Part shown: piece by piece, positions 9,843 through 18,718 of the stretch
Numbering within the stretch: the first letter of the stretch is position 1
Layout: each line of letters opens with the position of its first letter
Assembly: GCA_015231595.1 (NCBI GenBank)
Contig: JADGBH010000009.1
Span: 26,314-90,313, forward strand
Source of the DNA: Desulfobacterales bacterium
GTDB lineage: Bacteria > Desulfobacterota > Desulfobacteria > Desulfobacterales > JADGBH01
Length of the DNA stretch: 64,000 nucleotides
Direction: 5' to 3'
Position numbers and translations under genes: made by a program
The notes under the pieces: generated by a model
What the model was told of the DNA's origin: nothing
What the model saw: only the letters and a program-made list of their open reading frames with translations
Database searches by the model: none

Positions 9843-10547
9843 CTATCCAACTCCTTGTATTTTAAAAGGATCATAGATATAATAAACTTCTTCAGGAGAA
9901 ACTTCACGATCGTAAAAAAGAGTTAAATAGCAATTTTTTACATATATCGCATTGCATCCTACTTGTGCGATAAGAGAATAACCTTTTGATTTAGCTAATT
10001 TTGTCGTAGAAAGAAGACTTGCTCCCTCTCCCCACCACCAATCCTTATTAACCCGTGCAATAGGTGTATCTGGTTTTGATATTCTTTCAGTATCAGGGGA
10101 ATCGGCTACATTAATTTCTATTATTACGATCTTAGGTTCATACTTTTTTAAAGAATCCCATACATGATAATCATCTCCATCAATATCGATTGAGATGAAA
10201 TCAAATTTTTTAGGAATTTTCGTCCTACTTAGCAAATTATCGAGACTATTTTCTCCATCAATTGTTACTCGAGTATTGAAGCAGCAACAATCCTGATAGG
10301 CTTTAATATTTTTCTTTAATTGATTATATTTTTCTCTCCACGCTTCAATTAATATAGAACGATATCCATATTTTGAAATAAAATAATAGGTATTACTATA
10401 TTGTATTCCATCCCAAGCACCACAATCTACACACCATTTCGTTTTATCAGGAATTTTTGAGAGCATATATTCAAGAATTCCATCTTCACCGTGTTGGGAA
10501 AAAATTTGCTTTTGGTTTTCAAATAATTTTGCAACTAACTCTATCAT
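9843..10547 (-). CDS. FkbM-like methyltransferase family protein
   Basis: A soluble protein of 234 residues. It shows FSQHGEDGILEYML and VDCGAWDGIQYSNT (SAM-binding glycine motif of the FkbM-type Rossmann fold), then FDFISIDIDGDDYHVW (acidic strand) and IVIIEINVADSP. These are typical of FkbM-like methyltransferases acting on glycans or secondary metabolites, though the family includes many uncharacterised members. I chose the ATG at 10547 because GGAGG lies four bases upstream; an in-frame ATG at 10574 has no ribosome site. The frame stays open a further 60 or so codons upstream without a start. Substrate unknown. No glycan cluster is nearby. Confidence 0.62.
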   Translation of the reverse strand: MIELVAKLFENQKQIFSQHGEDGILEYMLSKIPDKTKWCVDCGAWDGIQYSNTYYFISKYGYRSILIEAWREKYNQLKKNIKAYQDCCCFNTRVTIDGENSLDNLLSRTKIPKKFDFISIDIDGDDYHVWDSLKKYEPKIVIIEINVADSPDTERISKPDTPIARVNKDWWWGEGASLLSTTKLAKSKGYSLIAQVGCNAIYVKNCYLTLFYDREVSPEEVYYIYDPFKIQGVG

Positions 10548-10710
10548 GGGTCCTCCATTTAGTATGTTATTCATTACAATAAGTTCTGTCCCATTATTTT
10601 GACGAAAAGCTTCAGACCATTCAAATCCGAAACGTACTAATCTAATAACAAAGCAAAAATTTTATGTCAAAAAATTAAAATTTAAATTTTTAGCGTTAAA
10701 AATAATTTTC

Positions 10711-10739
10711 TTGACATTGTTAAACAATTGTTTTATTCA
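10711..10739 (+). promoter_or_regulatory. Promoter of the tetR-type regulator
   Basis: A perfect -35 hexamer TTGACA (10711-10716) is followed after 17 bases by a weak -10 (TATTCA, 10734-10739). The first operator palindrome sits inside the spacer, the classic position for a self-repressing TetR regulator. Confidence 0.6.
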
Positions 10740-10762
10740 CATGATTAAAACAATTGTTTTAA
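10722..10762. promoter_or_regulatory. Two palindromic operators upstream of the TetR-family gene
   Basis: Operator 1 is the 12-bp perfect palindrome AAACAATTGTTT (10722-10733), inside the promoter spacer. Operator 2 is the 18-bp perfect palindrome TTAAAACAATTGTTTTAA (10745-10762), just before the ribosome site. Both share AAACAATTGTTT and their centres are 26 bp apart. The position and symmetry fit binding of the TetR protein encoded immediately downstream. Binding itself is inferred. Confidence 0.72.
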
Positions 10763-10778
10763 ATAAAAAGGAGAATTC

Positions 10779-11417
10779 ATGTCAGAAATAGCGCAAACAA
10801 CAAAAGAAAGAATTATTGAAGTAGCTGGAGAAATTTTTGGCAAAGAAGGTTTTAAAGCCGCTACAATTAGAAAAATAGCCCAAGCAGCTAATGCTAATGT
10901 AGCGGCAATTAATTATTATTTCCGGGATAAAGAAGGTCTTTATTCTGCTGTTCTTGAAGATGTTTTTTCAAAAGGGTTTGAAAAATTTCCTTCAAACTTT
11001 GGCTTTAAAGATGGAATGTCGTCAGAAGAAAAGCTAAAAGCGTTTATTCAATCAATGTTTTACAGACTCTTAAGCCATGAAGGTTGGGCAGGCATCCATG
11101 GAAAAGGAAAACTCATTGCTAAAGAAATTCTTAATCCAACTCCTGCGTTTGAAGGTATAGTAGAAAAATATATCAAACCCCATAAAGAAGTATTAGCGTC
11201 TATTATATCTGATATGTTAGGAGATAAAGCAAGTATCGACAAGGTACTACCTTGTATAATAAGTGTCATAGGACAATGCCTTTATTACGCGTATGCTACT
11301 CAGATAATACAGAGAATAGCCCAAGAATATATGCCGGGCGAAGAAAATTTAAATTTCCTTGCAGAACATGTTTGGAAATTTTCATTAGGAGGCATTGAAA
11401 AAATCAAATCAAGCTAA
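10779..11417 (+). CDS. cecR: TetR-family regulator, CecR (YbiH) type
   Basis: A 212-residue repressor. The N-terminal TetR HTH spans about 8-55 (KERIIEVAGEIFGKEGF, TIRKIAQAANANVAAINYYF), and the C-terminal ligand domain is of the DUF1956 type seen in E. coli CecR. The start ATG follows AAGGAG. Two palindromes and a TTGACA box lie directly upstream, so autorepression is likely. The next four genes match ybhG, ybhF, ybhS and ybhR in order. In E. coli CecR controls that same transporter and is linked to sensitivity to some antibiotics. The symbol rests on family and gene order together. A 128-bp gap separates it from the pump genes, so these may share the promoter or have a second one. Confidence 0.82.
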   Translation: MSEIAQTTKERIIEVAGEIFGKEGFKAATIRKIAQAANANVAAINYYFRDKEGLYSAVLEDVFSKGFEKFPSNFGFKDGMSSEEKLKAFIQSMFYRLLSHEGWAGIHGKGKLIAKEILNPTPAFEGIVEKYIKPHKEVLASIISDMLGDKASIDKVLPCIISVIGQCLYYAYATQIIQRIAQEYMPGEENLNFLAEHVWKFSLGGIEKIKSS

Positions 11418-11545
11418 TTTTAAATTATAAACTGACATTATATTCAGCTTGCTAAGGCTAAACTTAAAGGCTAATACAAATTTTATTACTAAAAAATAGA
11501 AATGATATGTCATTTTTTAACTATACAATCAACTAAGGAGTAACC

Positions 11546-12727
11546 ATGAAAAAACGTTTACGAATTTTAATTCCAATTATTTTAATCGCAATAGCAGCTG
11601 CTTATTTTTTATATTTTAAAGACAAAAACAATTCAAATACATTAATTGTTTCAGGCAATATTGAAATTACAGAAGCATCTTTGAGTTTTAAAATTCCAGG
11701 CAGACTTGAAAAACGGCTTGTAGATGAAGGTGAGAATGTATCTCAAGGACAATTAATCGCAATTCTTGAAAAAGGAGATCAAGAACTTGCTATTGTAAGA
11801 GCAGAAGCAAATTTATCTTATGCAAAGGCTGTTCTTTCGGAGCTTGAAGCCGGAAGTCTTCCAGAAGAAATCGAGCGGGCCCATGCAAGAGTTCTTCAAG
11901 CTCAATATACACTTGAAGAATTAAAAAAAGGTAGCCGTAGCCAAGAAATCGCCAGCGCATACGCTGACATAGATAGAGCTATAGCGGCCGCTAATACTGC
12001 ATCTATTCAATTAAATCAAACTAAAGCTGATTTTGAAAGATTTGCTTCTCTTTATAAACAGGGAGGCATTAGCTTACGCGATTATGAATTAAATCTCGCT
12101 AAATATGAAACAGCTCAAAATAATTATTCAGAAGCTCAAGCAAGAGTAAAAAATACTCAAGAAGCTTTAAGTCTTCGTAAAGATGGACCAAGAATTGAGT
12201 CAATACAAAAAGCTGAAGCATCTCTAATACAAGCGAAATCTGAATATTCCCTTGTCAAAACTGGTCCAAGAAAAGAAAAAATTGCACAAGCACGAGCTCA
12301 AGTAAAAATAGCAGAAGCATCGGTTAATCAAGCAAAGCTTCAACTAACATATACAGAACTTTCTTCTCCTATGGATGGAATAGTTTTAAGTAAATCCTCT
12401 GAATCAGGTGAATTCCTTAATCCTGCATCTCCAGTTGTAATTGTAGGAGATATCAAGAAGCCTTGGTTAAGGGCATATATAACTGCTAAAAGTCTCGGCA
12501 AGATAAAATTCGGAGATAAAGTTAAGGTAAAAACTGATTCTTTTCCAGATAAAACTTATAATGGTGTAATAAGTTTTATAAGCAATCAAGCTGAATTCAC
12601 TCCCAAAGCTGTCCAAACTTTCGAAGAACGAGTTAAATTAATGTATAGAATAAAAATCAATGTTGAAAATTCCAATGGAGAATTAAAACCGGGAATGCCT
12701 GCTGACGCAATCATATTTGAGGAGTAA
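11546..12727 (+). CDS. ybhG: HlyD/YbhG-type membrane fusion protein
   Basis: A 393-residue periplasmic adaptor anchored by one N-terminal helix (about 6-23). Lipoyl-like half-motifs flank a long coiled coil: GNIEITEASLSFKIPGRLEK and EGENVSQGQLIAILEK at about 38-75, and LSSPMDGIVLSKSSESGEF near 272. The coiled-coil hairpin lies between about 90 and 265. It is longer than E. coli YbhG (about 330 residues), mainly in the hairpin. ATG follows AAGGAG. The next gene's in-frame start lies four bases past this stop. It should connect the ATPase/permease complex to an outer membrane channel; no tolC-like gene is in this operon. Confidence 0.87.
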   Translation: MKKRLRILIPIILIAIAAAYFLYFKDKNNSNTLIVSGNIEITEASLSFKIPGRLEKRLVDEGENVSQGQLIAILEKGDQELAIVRAEANLSYAKAVLSELEAGSLPEEIERAHARVLQAQYTLEELKKGSRSQEIASAYADIDRAIAAANTASIQLNQTKADFERFASLYKQGGISLRDYELNLAKYETAQNNYSEAQARVKNTQEALSLRKDGPRIESIQKAEASLIQAKSEYSLVKTGPRKEKIAQARAQVKIAEASVNQAKLQLTYTELSSPMDGIVLSKSSESGEFLNPASPVVIVGDIKKPWLRAYITAKSLGKIKFGDKVKVKTDSFPDKTYNGVISFISNQAEFTPKAVQTFEERVKLMYRIKINVENSNGELKPGMPADAIIFEE

Positions 12728-12731
12728 ATCC

Positions 12732-14687
12732 ATGAAGGAAAAAATAGCAGCTATTAAATCACAAAATTTAACAAAAAAATTCGGTGATATTACAGCCGTA
12801 GATAATCTTAATTTTGATATTTATCCTGGAGAAATATTTGGACTTGTTGGGCCTGATGGTGCTGGGAAATCAACAACGCTACGTATGCTTTCAAGCATTA
12901 TGGATCCTACAGACGGCAAAGCTTGGATTGCAGGGTATGATACCATAAATCAAGCAGAGTCTGTTAAAGAACATTTAGCATATATGAGCCAAAGATTCGC
13001 CCTTTATCCTGACCTTACTGTAAATGAAAATATTAATTTTTATGCGGATATTTACGGAGTTCCCAAAAAAAATAGAGAAAATAGAATAAACGATCTTCTT
13101 GATTTTAGCCACATGGGACCATTTAAAAAAAGAAAAGCTGGAGCCCTTTCAGGCGGAATGAAACAAAAACTCCAGCTTGTTTGCGCTCTTATTCATACTC
13201 CGAAAGTTTTGCTTTTAGATGAGCCTACAAATGGAGTTGACCCTGTCAGCAGAAGAGATTTCTGGAGAATCCTCTATAAGCTTTTAAAAGAAAACGTGTG
13301 TATTCTTGTTACAACTGCATACCTTGACGAAGCTGAACGATGTAATCGAGTAGGTCTTTTAGATCATGGAAAATTGTTTGCTGTTGGCTCTCCAAATGAA
13401 ATTAAAAAATTAATGAACGGCAGAATAGTTACCATAAGAAGCGCCCATGCAAGGAAAATAAATAAACTACTTCGGAAAGAATTTTCTAACTGTCAAAGTG
13501 TAAATGTTTTTGGAGATACGGTTCATGTGGTTTGCAAAGATATTGAAAACATGGAAGCAATGTCCCATAGCCTTATAAAAAAAGCAAATCTTGATTATGA
13601 CGAAATGAAAGAATCTATTCCTACTCTTGAAGATGTGTTTGTAAACGTTTTGGCTCAAAACAATAAAATTGACGATAGCTCTAATAATGATTCAAATATG
13701 GCTCCCTTAATAATCAATAATCGTCAGAAAAATGGAATTGCTGTTAAAGTAGAAAATCTCACCCGTAGATTTGGTGATTTTATCGCTGTTAATAATGTAA
13801 GTTTTCAAGTTTCAAGCGGAGAGATATTTGGTTTTTTAGGACCTAATGGAGCTGGTAAAAGCACGACAATAAGAATGCTTTGCGGGCTTTTAGAACCAAG
13901 CGATGGCAATGGCATTGTATCTGGCTTTAATGTTAGAACCCAGCCTGAAAAAATTAAACAGAATATAGGCTATATGAGTCAAAAATTTTCCTTATATGAA
14001 GACCTTACAGTTGAAGAAAATATTGATTTTTACGGTGGAATTTATGGATTAACTGGAAAAAAACTTAAAACCCGCAAATCTTGGGCAATAAATATGGCTG
14101 GACTTAAAGACCATAGTAAAAGCCTTACTAAAATTTTAAGCGGAGGCTGGAAACAAAGACTCGCCCTTGCTTGCGCTATTCTCCATGAGCCGCCTATAAT
14201 CTTTCTTGATGAGCCCACAAGTGGAGTTGATCCATTAAGCAGACGGCGGTTTTGGGATCTTATTTATGAAATGGCTGAACATGGCATAACCATATTCGTT
14301 ACGACACATTATATGGAAGAAGCTGAATATTGCGATAGAATTGCATTAATTTATGGCGGCAACATGATAGCGTTAGGAACCCCCATTGAGCTTAAAACAA
14401 AATTGATGCAGGACATAATAATTGATATTAGATGTTCAAGCCCCCAAGATATTATTGAGGAATTAGCCAAGTTACCTGAAATAAGAGATGCAGCGCTATT
14501 TGGAGCAGGCATTCATATTGTTACAGACGATGCTCTAAAGACTGAAAAAGCAATTGAAATTAAGCTTAAAGAGCTTGGAAAAAGCATAGACAGCATGGAA
14601 AAAATAATGCCGGGTATGGAAGACGTATTTGTTTCCCTGATTGAAAATGTTGATCGTAAAGCGAATCAAAAAAAAGGGAGGATATAA
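12732..14687 (+). CDS. ybhF: ABC transporter ATPase with two fused nucleotide-binding domains (YbhF type)
   Basis: A 651-residue cytoplasmic protein carrying two complete ABC ATPase domains. Domain 1: Walker A GPDGAGKST near residue 40, signature LSGGMKQK, Walker B VLLLDEPTNGVDP. Domain 2: Walker A GPNGAGKST near 370, signature LSGGWKQR, Walker B IIFLDEPTSGVDP. Each is followed by a DrrA-type C-terminal segment. The fused layout is the hallmark of YbhF. The chosen ATG at 12732 has GAGGAG upstream; an alternative start at 12717 would overlap ybhG. Three bases separate it from the first permease. It powers the two permeases that follow. Confidence 0.9.
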   Translation: MKEKIAAIKSQNLTKKFGDITAVDNLNFDIYPGEIFGLVGPDGAGKSTTLRMLSSIMDPTDGKAWIAGYDTINQAESVKEHLAYMSQRFALYPDLTVNENINFYADIYGVPKKNRENRINDLLDFSHMGPFKKRKAGALSGGMKQKLQLVCALIHTPKVLLLDEPTNGVDPVSRRDFWRILYKLLKENVCILVTTAYLDEAERCNRVGLLDHGKLFAVGSPNEIKKLMNGRIVTIRSAHARKINKLLRKEFSNCQSVNVFGDTVHVVCKDIENMEAMSHSLIKKANLDYDEMKESIPTLEDVFVNVLAQNNKIDDSSNNDSNMAPLIINNRQKNGIAVKVENLTRRFGDFIAVNNVSFQVSSGEIFGFLGPNGAGKSTTIRMLCGLLEPSDGNGIVSGFNVRTQPEKIKQNIGYMSQKFSLYEDLTVEENIDFYGGIYGLTGKKLKTRKSWAINMAGLKDHSKSLTKILSGGWKQRLALACAILHEPPIIFLDEPTSGVDPLSRRRFWDLIYEMAEHGITIFVTTHYMEEAEYCDRIALIYGGNMIALGTPIELKTKLMQDIIIDIRCSSPQDIIEELAKLPEIRDAALFGAGIHIVTDDALKTEKAIEIKLKELGKSIDSMEKIMPGMEDVFVSLIENVDRKANQKKGRI

Positions 14688-14690
14688 ATT

Positions 14691-15824
14691 ATGAATTTAA
14701 CACGCTTTATGGCAGTTGCAAGAAAAGAATTTATTCATATTTTTCGAGACTGGCGAAGTCTTGTGCTTGCAATCGCAATTCCTATAATATTAATTTTTCT
14801 TTTCGGCTATGCTTTAACTCTTGACCTTCAAAATGTGCAGACAGCAGTATGGGATCAATCTCGAACACCTGAAAGCAGGGATTTGATCAGCCTTTTTGAT
14901 GCTTCTCCATATTTTACCATAGTAGATTTTTATGACAGCTATAGAGATGTTCAGATGTCCATTGATAAAGGAAAAGCAATAGTCGCTATTGTAATACCAA
15001 GCAATTTCGCCGAAAAAGTGAGAGCAAACAAGCCAGTTAAAATACAGGTTATTGGCGATGGAAGTGATGCAAATACATCTCGCCTTGCAATTTCATATGC
15101 CGCTACTATAGGGATGATTTACGCGCAAAATATCGGTGCAAAGCAAATGCAAATTATGGGAAAAGGTGAATTTTCTCAGCCTGTCGAGTTAGTTCAGCGT
15201 TCTTGGTACAATCCAGATTTAAGAAGCCAGAATGTTATTATACCCGGTATAATTGCAATTGTAATGATAGTTATTGCTGCTATGCTTACAAGCGTAACAG
15301 TTGCTCGCGAATGGGAAAGCGGAACTATGGAGCAGCTTATAAGCACTCCACTTAGGGGGCCTGAATTAATTTTCGGTAAGGTTGTGCCTTATTTTATTAT
15401 AGGCATGACAGATGTAACTATTGCCGTTATTATGGGAAAATGGCTTTTTGATGTTCCTATCGCTGGTAATGCTGGCCTTCTTTTCGCCATGTCAGCATTA
15501 TTTCTTACAGGAGCTCTATTTTTTGGTATGACTCTCAGTATTGCTTTGAAATCTCAGGTTTTGGCGAATCAAATCGCAATTGTTGCTGGTTTTATGCCTA
15601 CTCTTGTTTTGAGTGGTTTTGTATTTGCAATTGAAAATATGCCTATACCTATTCAATGTTTAACATATATTGTGCCGGCTCGTTATTTTATAGCCATAAT
15701 TCGAGGTATTTACATGAAAGGTATAGGACTTGAAATTCTTTGGCTTAATGTTCTTCTTCTTAGTGTTTATGCAGCTATAATGATAATTTTATCAAATCGT
15801 AAGCTTAAATTTAAATTGGAGTAA
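14691..15824 (+). CDS. ybhS: ABC-2 type permease (YbhS type)
   Basis: A 377-residue ABC-2 permease: one N-terminal membrane helix (about 23-42), a large periplasmic domain (about 45-180), then five helices between about 180 and 372. The conserved phrase REWESGTMEQLISTP at the cytoplasmic elbow and FIIGMTDVTIAVIMGKWLF are typical of the DrrB/YhhJ/YbhS group. It sits in tight operon with the ATPase (3-nt gap) and the second permease (7-nt gap), which should be its partner in a heterodimer. Substrate unknown, probably an amphiphilic drug or lipid-like compound by analogy. Confidence 0.88.
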   Translation: MNLTRFMAVARKEFIHIFRDWRSLVLAIAIPIILIFLFGYALTLDLQNVQTAVWDQSRTPESRDLISLFDASPYFTIVDFYDSYRDVQMSIDKGKAIVAIVIPSNFAEKVRANKPVKIQVIGDGSDANTSRLAISYAATIGMIYAQNIGAKQMQIMGKGEFSQPVELVQRSWYNPDLRSQNVIIPGIIAIVMIVIAAMLTSVTVAREWESGTMEQLISTPLRGPELIFGKVVPYFIIGMTDVTIAVIMGKWLFDVPIAGNAGLLFAMSALFLTGALFFGMTLSIALKSQVLANQIAIVAGFMPTLVLSGFVFAIENMPIPIQCLTYIVPARYFIAIIRGIYMKGIGLEILWLNVLLLSVYAAIMIILSNRKLKFKLE

Positions 15825-15831
15825 AAAAATC

Positions 15832-16959
15832 ATGATTGAACGTCTAAAAAGAATGTTAATAAAAGAATTTTTACAAATGCTCAGGGATCCTCGAATGCGT
15901 GTTGTAATTTTCGGCATTCCGGTTATTCAAATGATGATAATGGCGTTTGCTTTAACAACAGATGTAACTAAAATACGCACAGCTATCCTTGATATGGATA
16001 AAACGCCTTCATCAAGGGAACTTATAAGCGATTTTACTGCTGGAGGCTATTTTCATATTTTGCAATATTTAAATTCTGATAAAGAGCTCGCATCATTGCT
16101 TGATAAAGGTACTGTTAGAGCAATAATTAATATTCCATCTGGCTTTGAAAAGGATATTATCGGAGGACAAACTGCTAAAGTTCAAATAATAACTGATGGT
16201 TCAGACAGCAATTCCACAGCAATAGTTGTTGGATATGCCAATGGAATTATAAACAGTTATTCTAATAAAAAATTAATCGGAAGACTTTACAAAGCCGGGA
16301 TAAAAGAACCTCCAGTCCAGATTGAAACAGTTATGAGGGCATGGTTTAATAAAAATCAGGAAAGTAAATATTATTATGTGCCGTCACTTATAGCTGCAAT
16401 GCTTTTTATTTTTAGCCTGCTCTTAACAAGCATAGGCATTGTTAAAGAAAAAGAAATCGGAACAATAGAACAAGTTATGGTAACTCCTATACGAAAAATA
16501 GAATTTATTTTAGGAAAAACTATCCCCTATATTATTACCGGCTACATTACTATGACTATAATGCTTTGCGTTGCTATGATTGTTTTTGGAGTTCGGATAA
16601 AAGGCAATATTTTTCTTCTTTATGGACTTACAGGTATATATTTATGCGGGAATATGGGAATTGCACTAATAATAAGCGCAAGTGCATCAACACAGCAACA
16701 AGCTCTTTTGACGAGTTTTCTTATATTAATGCCTGGCGTTATGCTTAGCGGATTTATGTTTCCAATAAAAAACATGCCCGATATTATTCAATATGCTACT
16801 TATTTAAATCCAATGCGCTGGTATCTTGAAGTTTTAAGGGGCATTGTTATGAAAGGAATAGGTATAAAAATTCTATGGCCGGCAGTCCTTTGTCAAAGTA
16901 TTCTTGCCGTTACGTTTATAATTTTGGCTTCGGCTCGCTTTAGAAAAACTTTGTCGTAA
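15832..16959 (+). CDS. ybhR: ABC-2 type permease (YbhR type)
   Basis: A 375-residue permease with the same plan as its upstream neighbour: N-terminal helix at about 25-44, periplasmic domain, and a five-helix C-terminal bundle. It carries the parallel elbow motif KEKEIGTIEQVMVTPIRK and the family phrase GVMLSGFMFPIKNMPDIIQ. It is the last gene of the operon; a palindromic GGGCGACC repeat follows 16 bases after the stop and may end transcription. Sequence similarity to the preceding permease suggests an old duplication, as in E. coli ybhS/ybhR. Confidence 0.88.
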   Translation: MIERLKRMLIKEFLQMLRDPRMRVVIFGIPVIQMMIMAFALTTDVTKIRTAILDMDKTPSSRELISDFTAGGYFHILQYLNSDKELASLLDKGTVRAIINIPSGFEKDIIGGQTAKVQIITDGSDSNSTAIVVGYANGIINSYSNKKLIGRLYKAGIKEPPVQIETVMRAWFNKNQESKYYYVPSLIAAMLFIFSLLLTSIGIVKEKEIGTIEQVMVTPIRKIEFILGKTIPYIITGYITMTIMLCVAMIVFGVRIKGNIFLLYGLTGIYLCGNMGIALIISASASTQQQALLTSFLILMPGVMLSGFMFPIKNMPDIIQYATYLNPMRWYLEVLRGIVMKGIGIKILWPAVLCQSILAVTFIILASARFRKTLS

Positions 16960-16975
16960 GCGTTTTTGCTTGTAG

Positions 16976-16997
16976 AGGGCGACCGGATGGTCGCCCT
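16976..16997. repeat. REP-like palindrome between convergent genes
   Basis: AGGGCGACCGGATGGTCGCCCT forms a stem of nine pairs (AGGGCGACC / GGTCGCCCT) with a small loop. The same unit recurs at 17596-17618, 32793-32812, 32839-32858 and as a half at 33108-33117. Here it lies between the ends of two convergent genes, so it may also work as a bidirectional terminator. Confidence 0.8.
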
Positions 16998-17027
16998 TGA
17001 AAGGGGATAGCTGAGTCACCTACTTTA

Positions 17028-17570
17028 TTAGAATACATCATAATGAACAAAATCTTTTATTTCTTTGCGATTTGGAGCTGAAGGAATTTTTTCAGGATAT
17101 CCTATAGGTATTAAAGTTACAAGCTCATAACCTTCCTTTACTTTTAATACTTCTTTTGCTTTATCATGATCGAATAAGCCTACAATTACTGAGCCTAATC
17201 CAAAACAATGGGCAGAAAGACAAATATTTTGACATAATAAGCCCATATCAAACATGAACCAGTCTCCGAATTTCGTTGTTACAATCCCTTTATAATAACC
17301 AGAACTATTTAATTTTGCACAAATACCAAGAATAATTGGAGCTGCACCAATTGCTTTAAAAGCTGGATTTTTATCTGTAATAGCGGTTTGCAGCTTTTTT
17401 TTTATATCGTTACTTTTAATAACTATGATTTCCCAACATTGAGTATTAGCCCATGATTGAGACCACTTTGCAGCTTCAAATACATTGTTCAGGATATCAT
17501 CTGGAATTTCCTTATCTTGAAATTTGCGAACACTTCGTCTTCCTTTTATAACTTCCATTAAGTCTTGCAT
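17028..17570 (-). CDS. Nitroreductase family protein
   Basis: A 180-residue FMN-dependent nitroreductase-type oxidoreductase. It has the N-terminal FMN contact RRSVRKFQDKEIPDDIL, the middle motif AKWSQSWANTQCWEIIV, and near the end the LVTLIPIGYPEKIPSAPNRK segment typical of the family. Such enzymes act as homodimers on nitro compounds, quinones or flavins; the substrate here is unknown. The ATG at 17570 is preceded by GGGAGG; an upstream TTG in frame would place that ribosome site inside the gene, so I prefer 17570. No operon partner. Confidence 0.87.
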   Translation of the reverse strand: MQDLMEVIKGRRSVRKFQDKEIPDDILNNVFEAAKWSQSWANTQCWEIIVIKSNDIKKKLQTAITDKNPAFKAIGAAPIILGICAKLNSSGYYKGIVTTKFGDWFMFDMGLLCQNICLSAHCFGLGSVIVGLFDHDKAKEVLKVKEGYELVTLIPIGYPEKIPSAPNRKEIKDFVHYDVF

Positions 17571-17595
17571 AGTGTATAGTCCTCCCAAACTCTTT

Positions 17596-17618
17596 AGGCG
17601 ACCAGCCGGGTCGCTCCT
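17596..17618. repeat. Degenerate copy of the REP-like palindrome
   Basis: AGGCGACCAGCCGGGTCGCT and the next bases form an imperfect version of the GGGCGACC...GGTCGCCC unit. It lies 26 bases upstream of the nitroreductase start. Confidence 0.65.
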
Positions 17619-17646
17619 ACAAAAAAACGTTAATATATTTAAAAGG

Positions 17647-18492
17647 TTACTCTTTTATAGAAACATCAGTGATTTCCATTTTTATATTGCTGGATTTATT
17701 CCATACTGATTCAATTTGGCCTGAAAATGTTATTTTTTGTTTTTTCTGTAGTTTTACTGAAATTTCTTCTGGAACTTCAAAACAAATATCTTTTTCCTGA
17801 ACATTAAAAGCGTCATTAGGACTATCCATATCAACCCATATTTTATAGCCAAATAAAAATCTTTTCTTTACTTCACATACCCAGCCTGTCCATTCATAAA
17901 CTTTTTTGTCTGTTAATTTTTTAGTGTATATATCATACTGAGCTTCCGTCATAGAACTTGTTCTTGTTCGTATAGTAGTAAATGTTAATCCTTCAAAGTC
18001 TTCTCCCTTAAAGTCATACTCAGCTATAATTTCAGGCGGTATTTCCACATCCATAATTTGAACTTGAGGGCCTTCAAACAAATTCTTTACACAATTAATT
18101 TTTCCGGAAAATATAATTTTTTGATCTTTTTTGAGCCTGTTACCTATATTATTTGGCACTTCAAATAATACATCAGATGCAGATCTTGAGTTACTGGGAG
18201 ATTCCATATCTATAAAAACTTGATATCCACCTACGGTTTTTATAATTTCATCTATCCAACCTTCCCATAGGCTTATTTCTTGACCTTTACTTTTTTCTGT
18301 AAAATTATTCCATTGAATATCTGTCATTGATTTTAGATTGGATTTCATAATCTCATAGGAAATAGAACCCTGAGTCTGCGGCGACTCAATTTCCGAAGAG
18401 TTACTTTTTTTAAACCCACATCCAATGCCTACAAATAATGTAATTAAAAGCGCCAATAATAAAGGCAGATAAAATATTCGGTATGCTCTCAT
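17647..18492 (-). CDS. Lipoprotein with two tandem OB-fold-like domains
   Basis: A 281-residue secreted lipoprotein. An N-terminal signal (MRAYRIFYLPLLLALLITLF) ends in a lipobox VGIGC, placing the lipidated cysteine near residue 25. The mature part contains two repeats of about 105 residues. Each begins with a short helix (SMTDIQWNNFTEK; SMTEAQYDIYTKK), then a W-x-G-W phrase (LWEGWIDEI; EWTGWVCEV), a VFIDMESP/IWVDMDSP strand, FEVP, and a final LKKDQKIIFSGKI/LQKKQKITFSGQI strand. The length and strand pattern resemble tRNA_anti-like OB folds. No catalytic residues are evident; function unknown. Confidence 0.75.
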   Translation of the reverse strand: MRAYRIFYLPLLLALLITLFVGIGCGFKKSNSSEIESPQTQGSISYEIMKSNLKSMTDIQWNNFTEKSKGQEISLWEGWIDEIIKTVGGYQVFIDMESPSNSRSASDVLFEVPNNIGNRLKKDQKIIFSGKINCVKNLFEGPQVQIMDVEIPPEIIAEYDFKGEDFEGLTFTTIRTRTSSMTEAQYDIYTKKLTDKKVYEWTGWVCEVKKRFLFGYKIWVDMDSPNDAFNVQEKDICFEVPEEISVKLQKKQKITFSGQIESVWNKSSNIKMEITDVSIKE

Positions 18493-18718
18493 TTTTTTAC
18501 CTTTCTTGTTTTGTTGTTGTTTAATATTTATTAATAACCTTGTTTGATTATTTTATGGCATATTATTTAAGAAAATAAAAGTTAAAATAGTTTATGAAGT
18601 AAGAATGTTTTTATTAAACCTAAATTTCCATCTTAATGACATATTATTTCTAATTTTATATAACAAAATTTGAATATGCCTTTAAATTTGGCCTTAACCA
18701 TCTGAATAATTATGTTAA

